Part shown: positions 6,551-6,756 of the stretch, one piece after another
Numbering within the stretch: position 1 is the first letter of the stretch
How the letters are laid out: each line of letters begins with the position of its first letter
NCBI GenBank assembly: GCA_027064945.1
Contig: JAMOPB010000443.1
Coordinates: forward strand, 1-6,756
Direction of reading: 5' to 3'
Source: Candidatus Cloacimonadota bacterium
GTDB taxonomy: Bacteria > Cloacimonadota > Cloacimonadia > Cloacimonadales > TCS61
DNA: 6,756 nt
Notes under the pieces: model-generated
Seen by the model: only the letters and a program-made list of their open reading frames with translations
The model's database searches: none
What the model was told of the DNA's origin: nothing
Made by a program: the position numbers and the translations under genes

Positions 6551-6756
6551 ATGGTTTTGGAAGATATTAAAAATAGGTATAGTGTTAGAAAATTTTCATC
6601 CAAAAAGATCGAATCTGAAAAAATGCAAGCAGTATTGGAGGCAGCAAGATTAGCTCCTAGTGCAAAAAATATGCAACCTTGGAAATTTATTGTTATAACT
6701 GATGATGAAAAACGAGAGCAATTGGTTGATATTTGTAGAGGTCAAAAATTTGTAGC
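6551..6756 (+). CDS. Nitroreductase-family flavoprotein (5' part, runs off the window)
   Basis: The first 68 codons plus two bases are present. The family uses FMN and NAD(P)H to reduce nitro groups, quinones or related compounds in the cytoplasm. The N-terminal signature is clear: RYSVRKFSSKKI (9-20), where the Arg-x-Ser-x-Arg residues usually bind the FMN phosphate. Then come a helix with VLEAARLAPSAKNMQPW (28-44), which contains the conserved Ala-Pro-Ser, Asn and Gln-Pro-Trp positions, and the strand KFIVITDDEKREQL (45-58). Start: ATG 6551 with GGAGG (6541-6545) 5 nt upstream. It is transcribed away from the PadR operon and shares its 202-bp intergenic region. Its physiological substrate cannot be predicted; nitroreductase-like proteins also include dehalogenases and other FMN enzymes, and the C-terminal part that would help is missing. 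Confidence 0.93.
   Translation, partial: MVLEDIKNRYSVRKFSSKKIESEKMQAVLEAARLAPSAKNMQPWKFIVITDDEKREQLVDICRGQKFV

Noticed and set aside
1..6756. CRISPR array, tRNA or rRNA genes, insertion sequence ends, attachment sites
   Set aside because: I saw no regularly spaced direct repeats, no tRNA- or rRNA-like stretch and no transposase or terminal inverted repeats; nearly all the DNA is accounted for by the efflux operon and the nitroreductase.

Overview
The window looks like chromosomal DNA from a low-GC Gram-negative (diderm) bacterium. A TolC-type outer-membrane factor, a lipoprotein periplasmic adaptor and an RND inner-membrane pump only make sense in a cell with two membranes. Coding sequence is AT-rich, and nearly every gene has a strong purine-rich Shine-Dalgarno site (GGAGG or AAGGAG), which argues against a typical Bacteroidota genome. 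A lineage such as Cloacimonadota or a similar deep-branching diderm phylum would fit, but this is a guess from style, not from a marker gene.

Layout: almost the whole window is one leftward (minus-strand) operon of four genes: a PadR-family regulator (5770-6348), a TolC-family outer-membrane factor (4455-5756), an RND membrane-fusion lipoprotein (3341-4444) and an RND permease (158-3325). Gaps between genes are only 13, 10 and 15 bp, and each gap carries the ribosome-binding site of the next gene, so co-transcription is very likely. A hairpin followed by a U-rich run (91-136) ends the operon. Left of it, the first five codons of another minus-strand gene may start at position 17.

On the right, a 202-bp divergent intergenic region (6349-6550) separates the operon from a plus-strand nitroreductase-family gene (from 6551) that runs off the window. 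This region contains a perfect 11-bp inverted repeat (6450-6481), a consensus-like minus-strand -35 box and a plausible plus-strand promoter, so one regulator could control both directions.

Functionally, the three pump proteins should form a tripartite efflux machine spanning both membranes, powered by the proton (or another ion) gradient, and the PadR protein is the obvious candidate repressor of its own operon. The permease keeps the TM4 Asp-Asp pair of AcrB-like pumps but has Asn-Asp where AcrB has the essential TM10 lysine, and its substrate-channel switch loop lacks at least one of the AcrB phenylalanines. It therefore belongs to a less studied RND branch and its substrate cannot be named. 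Nothing here amounts to a clearly new system; the most interesting parts are the permease's altered relay and loop and the architecture of the divergent control region.
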